NCBI GenBank assembly: GCA_030831605.1
Contig: JAURKU010000035.1
Span: forward strand, 1-34,806
Length of the DNA stretch: 34,806 nt
Origin: Rhodoluna sp.
GTDB taxonomy: Bacteria > Actinomycetota > Actinomycetes > Actinomycetales > Microbacteriaceae
Direction of reading: 5' to 3'
How positions within the stretch are numbered: the first letter of the stretch is position 1; the number at the start of each line of letters is the position of its first letter. The translations under genes were made by a program, and so were the position numbers. Below, one piece after another: positions 29,192 through 34,806 of this stretch. The notes below the pieces were generated by a model. The model was given only the letters and a program-made list of their open reading frames with translations. It had not been told where the DNA came from and searched no databases.

Positions 29192-29866
29192 TTGCCTGCG
29201 CTATTAAGAGTTGCTCTTATCGGTGGCTCAGATATGCTTCGCGGTGCAAGAAGAGTAGCCCTGGAAGAAAACTCCAACCTAAAGGTAGTCCTAGAATCGG
29301 ATGGCTTTGCTTTATCGCCGACTGATCTTCTTGCTTACAGTTTTGACGTGGCTGTCCTAGATCAGCGGCTTCCGAGTTCTGCCGCGTTTGATTATGTCAA
29401 AGCTATGCAATCGATGGCTAAGGTGAATTCTTCTGACATCGGTCGGATTCTTATCTCAGCTACCTTTCAAGACGTGGATCTTCGTATTCAGGCAATCGAA
29501 TCAGGGGCAGTTGACTGTGTCTTTGTGGATCAAGGCATTGAGGCATTTGTCAGTGCAGTGAAGATGTGTAAAGAGCCGGAAGCAGATTACGCAATTAGGG
29601 AACTATTACCTGAACTAAAAAAAGGCGAGACTGATAAAGAGGATTACGCCAAGGCCGCTACCAGCATTGATAGTTTGGATTTCAAAGAGCAGGCAATTCT
29701 AGAAAACTTCTGTTTACTAAAAACGGATGCGCAAATCGCTCAAACAGTTCAAGTACCGAAACTAAAAGTCCGTCAGACAATCACCAAAGTGCAGAACTTG
29801 CTTTTACTCAACACCAGAAGCCAATTGCTTTTAAAGCTCTGTCGTTTAGGTGCTCTAACCTTCTAG
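29192..29866 (+). CDS. NarL-type response regulator with degenerate receiver
   Basis: 224 residues: receiver-like domain (about 4-125) and LuxR-type helix-turn-helix (about 161-216, LDFKEQAILENFCLLKTDAQIAQ). The presumed phosphoacceptor Asp57 is kept in DVAVLDQRLP, but the N-terminal acidic pair that binds Mg2+ is Gly11-Gly12 (VALIGGSD) and the conserved Lys before the last loop is Val112. Ser89/Thr91 fill the Thr position. Loss of these residues matches the loss of His in the paired kinase. TTG start two bases after the kinase, with AAGG upstream. The last 12 bases overlap convergent def. Target genes are unknown. Confidence 0.78.
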   Translation: MPALLRVALIGGSDMLRGARRVALEENSNLKVVLESDGFALSPTDLLAYSFDVAVLDQRLPSSAAFDYVKAMQSMAKVNSSDIGRILISATFQDVDLRIQAIESGAVDCVFVDQGIEAFVSAVKMCKEPEADYAIRELLPELKKGETDKEDYAKAATSIDSLDFKEQAILENFCLLKTDAQIAQTVQVPKLKVRQTITKVQNLLLLNTRSQLLLKLCRLGALTF

Positions 29867-30418
29867 ATTGTCTTTTCCGGGCAGCCAGGATAATCCTGGC
29901 TTACCCCAGCCATGTTCGCTGATTGCATTGTGGCTATCTGTTTTGTGGGGTTCAACTAAACGGTCAACGTAAAGAGTTCCATTTAGGTGATCAAATTCAT
30001 GTTGGAAAATCCTGGCAAACCAACCGGTAGCTGAAATCTCAACCGGGTTCTGTTCTAGGTCAACGCCTTTCACTGTTGCTGTGTCTGCTCGCTTAATTGG
30101 GAATCTTTCACCTGGCACGCTAAGGCAGCCTTCTGATTCATTTTCCCAATCTGGTTCACCGAATGGAATCTCAGATGTTTCTAGAACCGGGTTGATAATA
30201 ACTCCGCGTTGCGCTGAGCCATCTTCAGCGTCCCAGTCATAGACAAAAACCCTCAGCGGAACGCCTATCTGCGGAGCTGCCAATCCAACCCCAGGTGCTG
30301 CGTCCATGGTCTCAAACATGTCTCGCACTAAATCGCGGAGGTCTTGGTCGAAGTTGTTCACCTCTTGCGCCTTGGAATGAAGCACTGGCTCGCCAGTAAT
30401 GCAAATTGGCCTAATCAC
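29855..30418 (-). CDS. def: Peptide deformylase
   Basis: Removes the N-formyl group from new proteins. It has 187 residues with all three motifs: GVGLAAPQIG (43-52), EGCLS (metal ligand Cys98) and HEFDH (140-144; His140 and His144 bind metal, Glu141 is catalytic). The GTG start reads MIRPICITGEPVLHS. On the minus strand TAAATT (plus 30430-30425) lies exactly six bases before GTG, which suggests a leaderless transcript. It is convergent with the response regulator and shares 12 bases with it. It stands alone on this strand. Confidence 0.95.
   Translation of the reverse strand: MIRPICITGEPVLHSKAQEVNNFDQDLRDLVRDMFETMDAAPGVGLAAPQIGVPLRVFVYDWDAEDGSAQRGVIINPVLETSEIPFGEPDWENESEGCLSVPGERFPIKRADTATVKGVDLEQNPVEISATGWFARIFQHEFDHLNGTLYVDRLVEPHKTDSHNAISEHGWGKPGLSWLPGKDNLEG
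29883..29901. repeat. Perfect inverted repeat at the regulator/def convergence
   Basis: AGCCAGGAT (29883-29891), centre A, ATCCTGGCT (29893-29901). It lies 16 bases past the regulator stop and inside the last codons of def on the other strand. As RNA it would fold as a 7-bp stem with an ATAAT loop. No T-run follows on plus, so it could mark the 3' end of the regulator message only weakly. Confidence 0.45.
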
Positions 30419-30424
30419 CGCTTA

Positions 30425-30430
30425 AATTTA
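30425..30430 (-). promoter_or_regulatory. Putative -10 for leaderless def
   Basis: Minus-strand TAAATT followed by TAAGCG and then the GTG start. The six-base gap would place the transcript start at the first base of the start codon. No convincing -35 was found, and no ribosome-binding site precedes GTG. Confidence 0.4.
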
Positions 30431-30489
30431 GCGTAAATAGACCGGCTATGACTCGCTAGGCTTAAGACAACGAATCTGGCGGGAGAAAA

Positions 30490-31401
30490 TTGAAGCTCTT
30501 AGCAATTGGACTGGCGGTCTTATCCGCCGTGGCGTTAGCCATCGGTTCGCAATTGCAAAATGGCGCGGTGGGCATTCAAAAGAAGGCTGCCCTGTCCGGA
30601 CGCTCCCACTTCACCTTTAGGCAACTCTTAGACCTGATTCGGCACCCGCAGTGGGTCACTGGACTATTCATATCTATCATTGCTCTGGTTCTTCAATTCA
30701 CGGCATTGCTCTTAGCGCCACTGATTCTTGTTCAACCAATCGGCGCTATAGCTTTAGTTCTAACCTCTGTTATCAATTCACGGATAACTAAGACACCGTT
30801 AAATGCTGCATCTATTTATGCAATCTTGCTTTGCACCTTAGGCCTAGGAGCATTCGTTGTCATGGCTCACGAGGTGGCGGTAGAGCCAGCGATCGACGAT
30901 CAAGCTTTGATCTACATTCTCAGCCTGGTAGCTAGTTTGATAGCAGTCGGCCTAGTAGTTCAATTTAGGGGAGCTAATAATTTCAAGCCGCTGACATTCA
31001 TAGTTGGAGCCGGTGTACTCTTTGGCTTCGTGGCGACCCTTACTAAAGTCGTGCTAAAGCGCCTATTCAGTCAAGGCGGTTTTGACCGGCTCATCGGCTT
31101 GAAGTTTGAGCCCGTGACCGATGGTCTAACCTTGGCAGCGGTGGTTTGTTTAATAGCCGCTGGCCTTTTAGGCGGCTGGTTCGTGCAGAATGCCTACACT
31201 TCAGGACCGCCAGACTTAGTAGTTGCGGGACTTACCGTAATTGACCCATTAGTGGCTGTGAGCATCGGAGTTGTGGTGCTGAACGAGGCTATGAACGCAT
31301 CAGTTCCGATCATGTTTGGCTTTGTTGCAAGCGGTTTAGTAGCAGTTATCGGCGTATATCTGCTGTCTAAGGTGCATCCACAGGTAACTAAGGCTAACTA
31401 A
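30490..31401 (+). CDS. DMT-superfamily (NIPA/EamA-like) membrane protein
   Basis: Integral membrane protein of 303 residues with about nine or ten hydrophobic helices, starting LAIGLAVLSAVALAIGSQLQ. The segment LLAPLILVQPIGAIALVLTS near residue 75-95 and LVVAGLTVIDPLVAVSIGVVVLNE near 245-270 are typical of the EamA-like/NIPA branch of the drug/metabolite transporters. The substrate is unknown. TTG start with GGGAG four bases upstream. It is divergent from def across a 71-base gap that must hold both promoters. Confidence 0.8.
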   Translation: MKLLAIGLAVLSAVALAIGSQLQNGAVGIQKKAALSGRSHFTFRQLLDLIRHPQWVTGLFISIIALVLQFTALLLAPLILVQPIGAIALVLTSVINSRITKTPLNAASIYAILLCTLGLGAFVVMAHEVAVEPAIDDQALIYILSLVASLIAVGLVVQFRGANNFKPLTFIVGAGVLFGFVATLTKVVLKRLFSQGGFDRLIGLKFEPVTDGLTLAAVVCLIAAGLLGGWFVQNAYTSGPPDLVVAGLTVIDPLVAVSIGVVVLNEAMNASVPIMFGFVASGLVAVIGVYLLSKVHPQVTKAN

Positions 31402-31417
31402 GGTAAACTTAGAAGCA

Positions 31418-31432
31418 GGGCTGGGGGAGCCC
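31418..31432 (+). other. Short GC-rich hairpin between permease and glycosyltransferase
   Basis: GGGCT (31418-31422), loop GGGGG, AGCCC (31428-31432), with GATTTCCC after it. This may weakly end the permease transcript or form a leader structure of the next gene. TAAACT (31404-31409) is a possible -10 just upstream. Little more can be said. Confidence 0.25.
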
Positions 31433-31463
31433 GATTTCCCAACAACTCAGTTAGGTTTATCCA

Positions 31464-32912
31464 TTGGCATTGTCGACTAGGCACCCAGGTCAGCCACTTC
31501 GCGTGCTGATCGCCTCTGACACCTTTCCACCAGATATCAACGGGGCCGCTCGCTTTACTGAGCGTCTTGCTGGGGGATTAGTTCGCAACGGCAATGATGT
31601 CCACGTATTAGCTCCTGCATACAGTAACAAGTGGGGCACCTTTACCGAGGTTCATGACGGTGTCGAAATGACTGTGCACCGCCTGAGAAGCCGCAGGTTG
31701 ATCATTCACAAAACTCTTCGCTTTGTTTGGCCATTGACCCTAAAAAAACATGTGGACAAGATTTTGAACGATGTTGAACCTGATGCCATCCATTCTCAGT
31801 CACATATGGTACTCGGAAGGGTTTTAGCCAAAAGCGGCAAGGAACGAGGCGTTAGGTTAATTGCGACTAATCACCTTATGCCAGAGAACCTATTAAAGTA
31901 TTTGCACCTGCCCCAGTTTCTTGAACGTAGAGTCAAGGCCAAGTTGTGGAAAGACACCGGCAAGGTTCTGGCTAAATTTGATCATGTAACGACCCCAACT
32001 AGGCGAGCTGCGGAGCTTCTGGAGCAGGCTGCCGGTATTCAAAACGTGTTATCAATCTCCTGCGGCATTGACGCCACTAAATTTGCCAACCCAACTAGAA
32101 CAACGAATAAGCCATTTCGTGTGCTTTTTCTTGGTCGTTTGGATTGGGAAAAACACATTCACAATTTGATTCGGGCCGTAGCAAAATTGCCGAAGGAAAT
32201 AGATTTTCAGGTAGAAATAGCTGGAGACGGTTCACAGCGAAAGTACCTTGGCGATTTGGCTCAAGAGCTCGGCGTTGCAGATCGAGTTCAATTCCTTGGC
32301 CACGTCACGGAAGCGGAATTGCCGCTGGCTTACGAGCGAGCCACCGTATTTGCGATGCCATCAATTGCAGAATTGCAATCCATTGCAACCATGGAGGCCA
32401 TGGCCTCAGGTAGGCCAGTGATTGCTGCAAATGCCATGGCACTTCCGCACCTAGTTCACCATGGGGATAACGGCTACCTTTTTGAGCCGGACGACGTGGA
32501 TGATTTTTCGGCTTGTTTATTGAAACTAGCTACGGCTGATCAGAAGGAATTAGATCGGCTATCAGAGAACTCAATTCACTTGATTCAAAGCCACGACATC
32601 AAGCGCACTCTAGCTATCTTCGAAGGTTTATACCGAGGCGATCAGGATGCTAGACAGCAAAGCGATGACAACCTGGAAGAGTACTCTAGGCCAATCGGTC
32701 GGCTAAGTCTTGCAGTTAGACGGGCAGAGCGGCGTATGCGTCGCCAAGCATTGATTGCTCTAGGCCGCATCTCAGATGAGATCAAAGAGGGCATCGACGA
32801 GATCAGAAGCGATGTTGCGAAAACTGCAAAGAAAGTAGACCGGCAGGTGCGCAAGGGAGTCAAGAAAACTGTAAGTAAGGCGAAGAAAACAATAAAGCGC
32901 CGAGAGCAGTAA
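31464..32912 (+). CDS. GT4-family glycosyltransferase with basic coiled tail
   Basis: Retaining GT-B glycosyltransferase, probably membrane-associated and acting on a glycolipid in envelope assembly. It has 482 residues. The N-terminal Rossmann half starts RVLIASDTFPPDINGAARF (13-31). The donor half has LFLGRLDWEKHIHNLI with Arg225 and Lys230, and the E-x7-E motif ELQSIATME (Glu303, Glu311) followed by AMASGRPVIAANA. It resembles PimB-like mannosyl- and diacylglycerol glucosyltransferases; donor and acceptor are not known. Residues about 395-482 form an Arg/Lys-rich helical extension outside the GT fold. TTG start at 31464; an in-frame TTG at 31470 is possible. Confidence 0.85.
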   Translation: MALSTRHPGQPLRVLIASDTFPPDINGAARFTERLAGGLVRNGNDVHVLAPAYSNKWGTFTEVHDGVEMTVHRLRSRRLIIHKTLRFVWPLTLKKHVDKILNDVEPDAIHSQSHMVLGRVLAKSGKERGVRLIATNHLMPENLLKYLHLPQFLERRVKAKLWKDTGKVLAKFDHVTTPTRRAAELLEQAAGIQNVLSISCGIDATKFANPTRTTNKPFRVLFLGRLDWEKHIHNLIRAVAKLPKEIDFQVEIAGDGSQRKYLGDLAQELGVADRVQFLGHVTEAELPLAYERATVFAMPSIAELQSIATMEAMASGRPVIAANAMALPHLVHHGDNGYLFEPDDVDDFSACLLKLATADQKELDRLSENSIHLIQSHDIKRTLAIFEGLYRGDQDARQQSDDNLEEYSRPIGRLSLAVRRAERRMRRQALIALGRISDEIKEGIDEIRSDVAKTAKKVDRQVRKGVKKTVSKAKKTIKRREQ

Positions 32913-32926
32913 TCTAGAAATGGCTG

Positions 32927-33003
32927 GGGGCGTTAGCTCAGCCGGTTAGAGCAGCGGACTCATAATCCGTCGGTCGCGGGTTCAAGTCCCGCACGCCCCA
33001 CCA
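32927..33003 (+). tRNA. tRNA with CAT anticodon (elongator Met likely), CCA encoded
   Basis: Acceptor GGGGCGT (32927-32933) with ACGCCCC, discriminator A33000 and encoded CCA (33001-33003). D arm GCTC/GAGC, anticodon stem GCGGA/TCCGT around CTCATAA with CAT at 32961-32963, T arm GCGGG/CCCGC. The first acceptor pair is a normal G-C and the anticodon stem lacks the three G-C pairs of an initiator, so it is not fMet. Elongator Met is the default; tRNA-Ile with lysidine-modified CAT cannot be excluded. It lies 14 bases after the glycosyltransferase. Confidence 0.92.
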
Positions 33004-33061
33004 GATAACTTTTAGATAACGACTCCCTTAGAGAATCTTGAGTTGGCTGTGAAATGCATAG

Positions 33062-33073
33062 GTAAACGCTTAC
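33062..33073 (+). promoter_or_regulatory. LacI-type operator-like palindrome before pulA
   Basis: GTAAACGCTTAC is a near-perfect palindrome centred on CG, the form of LacI-family operators such as maltose-regulator sites (GCAAACGTTTGC type). It overlaps TACAGT (33071-33076), a plausible -10, and is 34 bases before the start codon, the right place for a repressor. The link to sugar control is inferred from the downstream pullulanase. Confidence 0.5.
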
Positions 33074-33106
33074 AGTCTTATTAACCCCTTCAGGAAAGAG
33101 AAAATT

Positions 33107-34806
33107 GTGCGTATTTCTGCTTCACCTAAGCGCCTAATCGGCCTAATTCTGTCTTTGTTTGTAGCACTAACTGGCTTGGTTACCATAGATGCTCAGCCAT
33201 CGAGGGCAGCTGGAGATAAGCGAGTTATCATCCATTACCAAAAGCCAGATCCAACTAAATACAATCCTTGGAACGTTTGGATGTGGTACGACGGTGCCGA
33301 TGGTAAGGCTTACGAGTTTGATAAAAGCGGAGCTAACTACATCCTTGATGACTACGGCGCTAAGGGAACCTGGGATCTACCAAATTCTGCCAGTGCACAG
33401 TCAATCGGCTTCATCATTAGAACTGCGAACTGGGACAAGGATCCTGATGGCGACCGCTTCATAAGAAACTTTGTCGATCGCGATGGTGTCCCTACTGCAG
33501 AGATTTGGGTGAAGAGCGGATCGAAATTCATCTGGACGAAAAAGCCTTCGAGTGAACCAATGCTTCTAGCAGCAAGAGTCACCGGGCTAAAAGAAATTAA
33601 GTTGACTTTTGACAACAATTTCAACCTCGAAACTGAAAAAGCAAACTTTGAACTTCGTGATTCGTTGGATCAACCAGTAGCGATTGCCAGTTGGTCCGCA
33701 ATCACTGGAAACGCTTCAATCGGTTTTACCACAACAATGAATCTTGTAGAAAATGTGAGGATCGGAAGTGTCTACACGGTAAGCCATCCCAACTACGGAG
33801 AGCAAGAATCTGATTTAGGTTCACTGTGGAACCTACAGGAGTTCAATGACCAGTACTATTACTCGGGAAATGATTTAGGAAACACCTACTCGGCAGAGAA
33901 AACAGACTTTAGGGTCTGGGCGCCTACTAGCGACCAACTGCAACTTGTAACTTACTCAAGCGCATCTGCAACGGAACCTTCTAACGTTTACAACATGACC
34001 CAAGACGTCAAGGGTACCTGGGTCCACACGCTAAACGGTAATCAAGATGGAACAATCTACATGTACCGGGCAAAATTCGGCACCAAGGTAAACGAAGCAA
34101 TTGACCCATACGTTAGAGCCACGACAATCAATGGTGATCGCGGTGTAGTTGTTGACCTAGAGTCAACAGATCCGGTTGGCTGGGACGAACACCAACGGCC
34201 AAATAACTTCTCGACCGGTAATCCAACTGACGCGATAGTTTATGAGCTCCACGTCAGAGACTTATCCATTGATAAGACCAGTGGAGTTTCTGCAGCAAAC
34301 AAGGGCAAGTATCTTGCCTTCACTGAACCAAACACCAAATACACCTCTAAGGGTAAGACAACCTTGACTGGGCTATCTTCAATCAAGGACCTCGGTGTTA
34401 CCCACGTAGAGTTGCTGCCGATCTACGACTTTGGCTCAGTGGATGAAACAGGCCAAGGTAATCAATTCAACTGGGGATATGACCCTAAGAACTACAACGT
34501 CCCAGAAGGTTCGTACTCTTCTAATGCAGCTGATCCAAAGGCCCGAATCAGAGAGCTAAAGACGGCAATTAAGTCCATGCACGACAATAAATTGCGCGTT
34601 ATCATGGACGTGGTTTACAACCACGTTCAGGACAGCACTAACTTCTCGTTCGAGAAGCTAGTTCCTGGCTACTGGTATCGCCGTGATGCGACTGGAGTCA
34701 AGACGAGCGGTTCTGGCTGTGGAAATGACACTGCTACCGAAAACCCAATGGTTAGTAAATATATCCAGGATTCAGTTCGTTACTGGACTGAGGAATACAA
34801 GATGGA
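33107..34806 (+). CDS. pulA: Secreted type I pullulanase, 5' part (3' end outside window)
   Basis: Debranching enzyme that cuts alpha-1,6 bonds in pullulan, starch or glycogen outside the cell. GTG start with AGGAAAGAG six bases upstream; 566 codons are visible. Residues 1-35 form a Sec signal peptide (basic start, hydrophobic core about 10-27, likely cut after SRA or SRAA). A CBM41-like carbohydrate-binding domain follows (IIHYQKPDPTKYNPWNVWMW, about 41-60 and on), then linker domains, a CBM48-like module (DFRVWAPTSDQLQLV), and the GH13 barrel: YELHVRDLSI, HVELLPIYDFGSVDE, the type I mark NWGYDPKNYNVPEGSYS, and region I DVVYNH (501-506). The catalytic Asp and Glu lie beyond the window edge. 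Confidence 0.92.
   Translation, partial: MRISASPKRLIGLILSLFVALTGLVTIDAQPSRAAGDKRVIIHYQKPDPTKYNPWNVWMWYDGADGKAYEFDKSGANYILDDYGAKGTWDLPNSASAQSIGFIIRTANWDKDPDGDRFIRNFVDRDGVPTAEIWVKSGSKFIWTKKPSSEPMLLAARVTGLKEIKLTFDNNFNLETEKANFELRDSLDQPVAIASWSAITGNASIGFTTTMNLVENVRIGSVYTVSHPNYGEQESDLGSLWNLQEFNDQYYYSGNDLGNTYSAEKTDFRVWAPTSDQLQLVTYSSASATEPSNVYNMTQDVKGTWVHTLNGNQDGTIYMYRAKFGTKVNEAIDPYVRATTINGDRGVVVDLESTDPVGWDEHQRPNNFSTGNPTDAIVYELHVRDLSIDKTSGVSAANKGKYLAFTEPNTKYTSKGKTTLTGLSSIKDLGVTHVELLPIYDFGSVDETGQGNQFNWGYDPKNYNVPEGSYSSNAADPKARIRELKTAIKSMHDNKLRVIMDVVYNHVQDSTNFSFEKLVPGYWYRRDATGVKTSGSGCGNDTATENPMVSKYIQDSVRYWTEEYKM

Noticed and set aside
30420-30434. CGCTTAAATTTAGCG as an operator in the def/permease gap
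   Set aside because: The arms do not match as a true palindrome and it coincides with the better-supported def -10; not enough to call.
32927-33003. Initiator tRNA-fMet
   Set aside because: The first acceptor pair is a normal G-C and the anticodon stem is GCGGA/TCCGT without three consecutive G-C pairs.

Overview
The window looks like one continuous piece of an actinobacterial chromosome, most likely a small-genome Micrococcales/Microbacteriaceae relative such as the freshwater Luna-type lineages (Rhodoluna/Aquiluna). This is inferred from gene order (comEA-comEC-holA, rpsT/lepA-hemW-hrcA-dnaJ2, rsmE-HIT-phoH-ybeY-CBS-era, leuA-recO-uppS-glyS-dusB-dgt-dnaG), from the actinobacterial forms of LeuA, HrcA/DnaJ2 and single-chain GlyRS, from a moderate GC content (spot counts of a few lines run from about 40 to 58 percent) and from very tight packing. 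No database search was possible. I count 30 protein genes with a visible start; by my start choices 14 use ATG, 8 GTG and 8 TTG. No stretch over 300 bases lacks a gene, and I see no insertion sequence, prophage, CRISPR array or integration site.

Layout. 1-2067: the 3' part of leuS. 2130-7013: DNA-uptake genes comEA and comEC, the clamp-loader subunit holA and an MFS permease, all nearly abutting or overlapping. A hairpin at 7016-7037 ends this block and the convergent rpsT. 7518-11120: lepA, hemW and a zinc-ribbon/DUF4870 membrane protein. A perfect CIRCE operator at 11123-11149 then precedes a tightly coupled eight-gene run: hrcA, dnaJ, rsmE, HIT, phoH, ybeY, a CBS-domain membrane protein and era. 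17834-19684: leuA, preceded by a leucine-rich leader peptide and RNA hairpin. 19695-27787: recO, uppS, glyS, dusB, dgt, dnaG and a 2-hydroxyacid dehydrogenase. 27834-29866: tRNA-Asn and a divergent two-component pair whose kinase lacks the usual phosphoacceptor His and whose receiver lacks the usual acidic pair and Lys. 29855-30418: convergent def. 30490-32912: an NIPA/EamA-like permease and a GT4 glycosyltransferase. 32927-33003: a CAT-anticodon tRNA. 33107 to the end: a secreted type I pullulanase, cut by the window edge and preceded by a LacI-type operator-like palindrome.

Most genes are housekeeping: translation (leuS, glyS, lepA, rpsT, rsmE, ybeY, era, dusB, def), replication and repair (holA, dnaG, recO, dgt), envelope (uppS, GT4) and heat-shock control (hrcA, dnaJ). 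The most unusual content is regulatory: the leuA leader, the degenerate two-component pair, the hairpin in the rpsT 5' leader, the pullulanase operator and a recurring -10/N6/start pattern that suggests leaderless transcripts.
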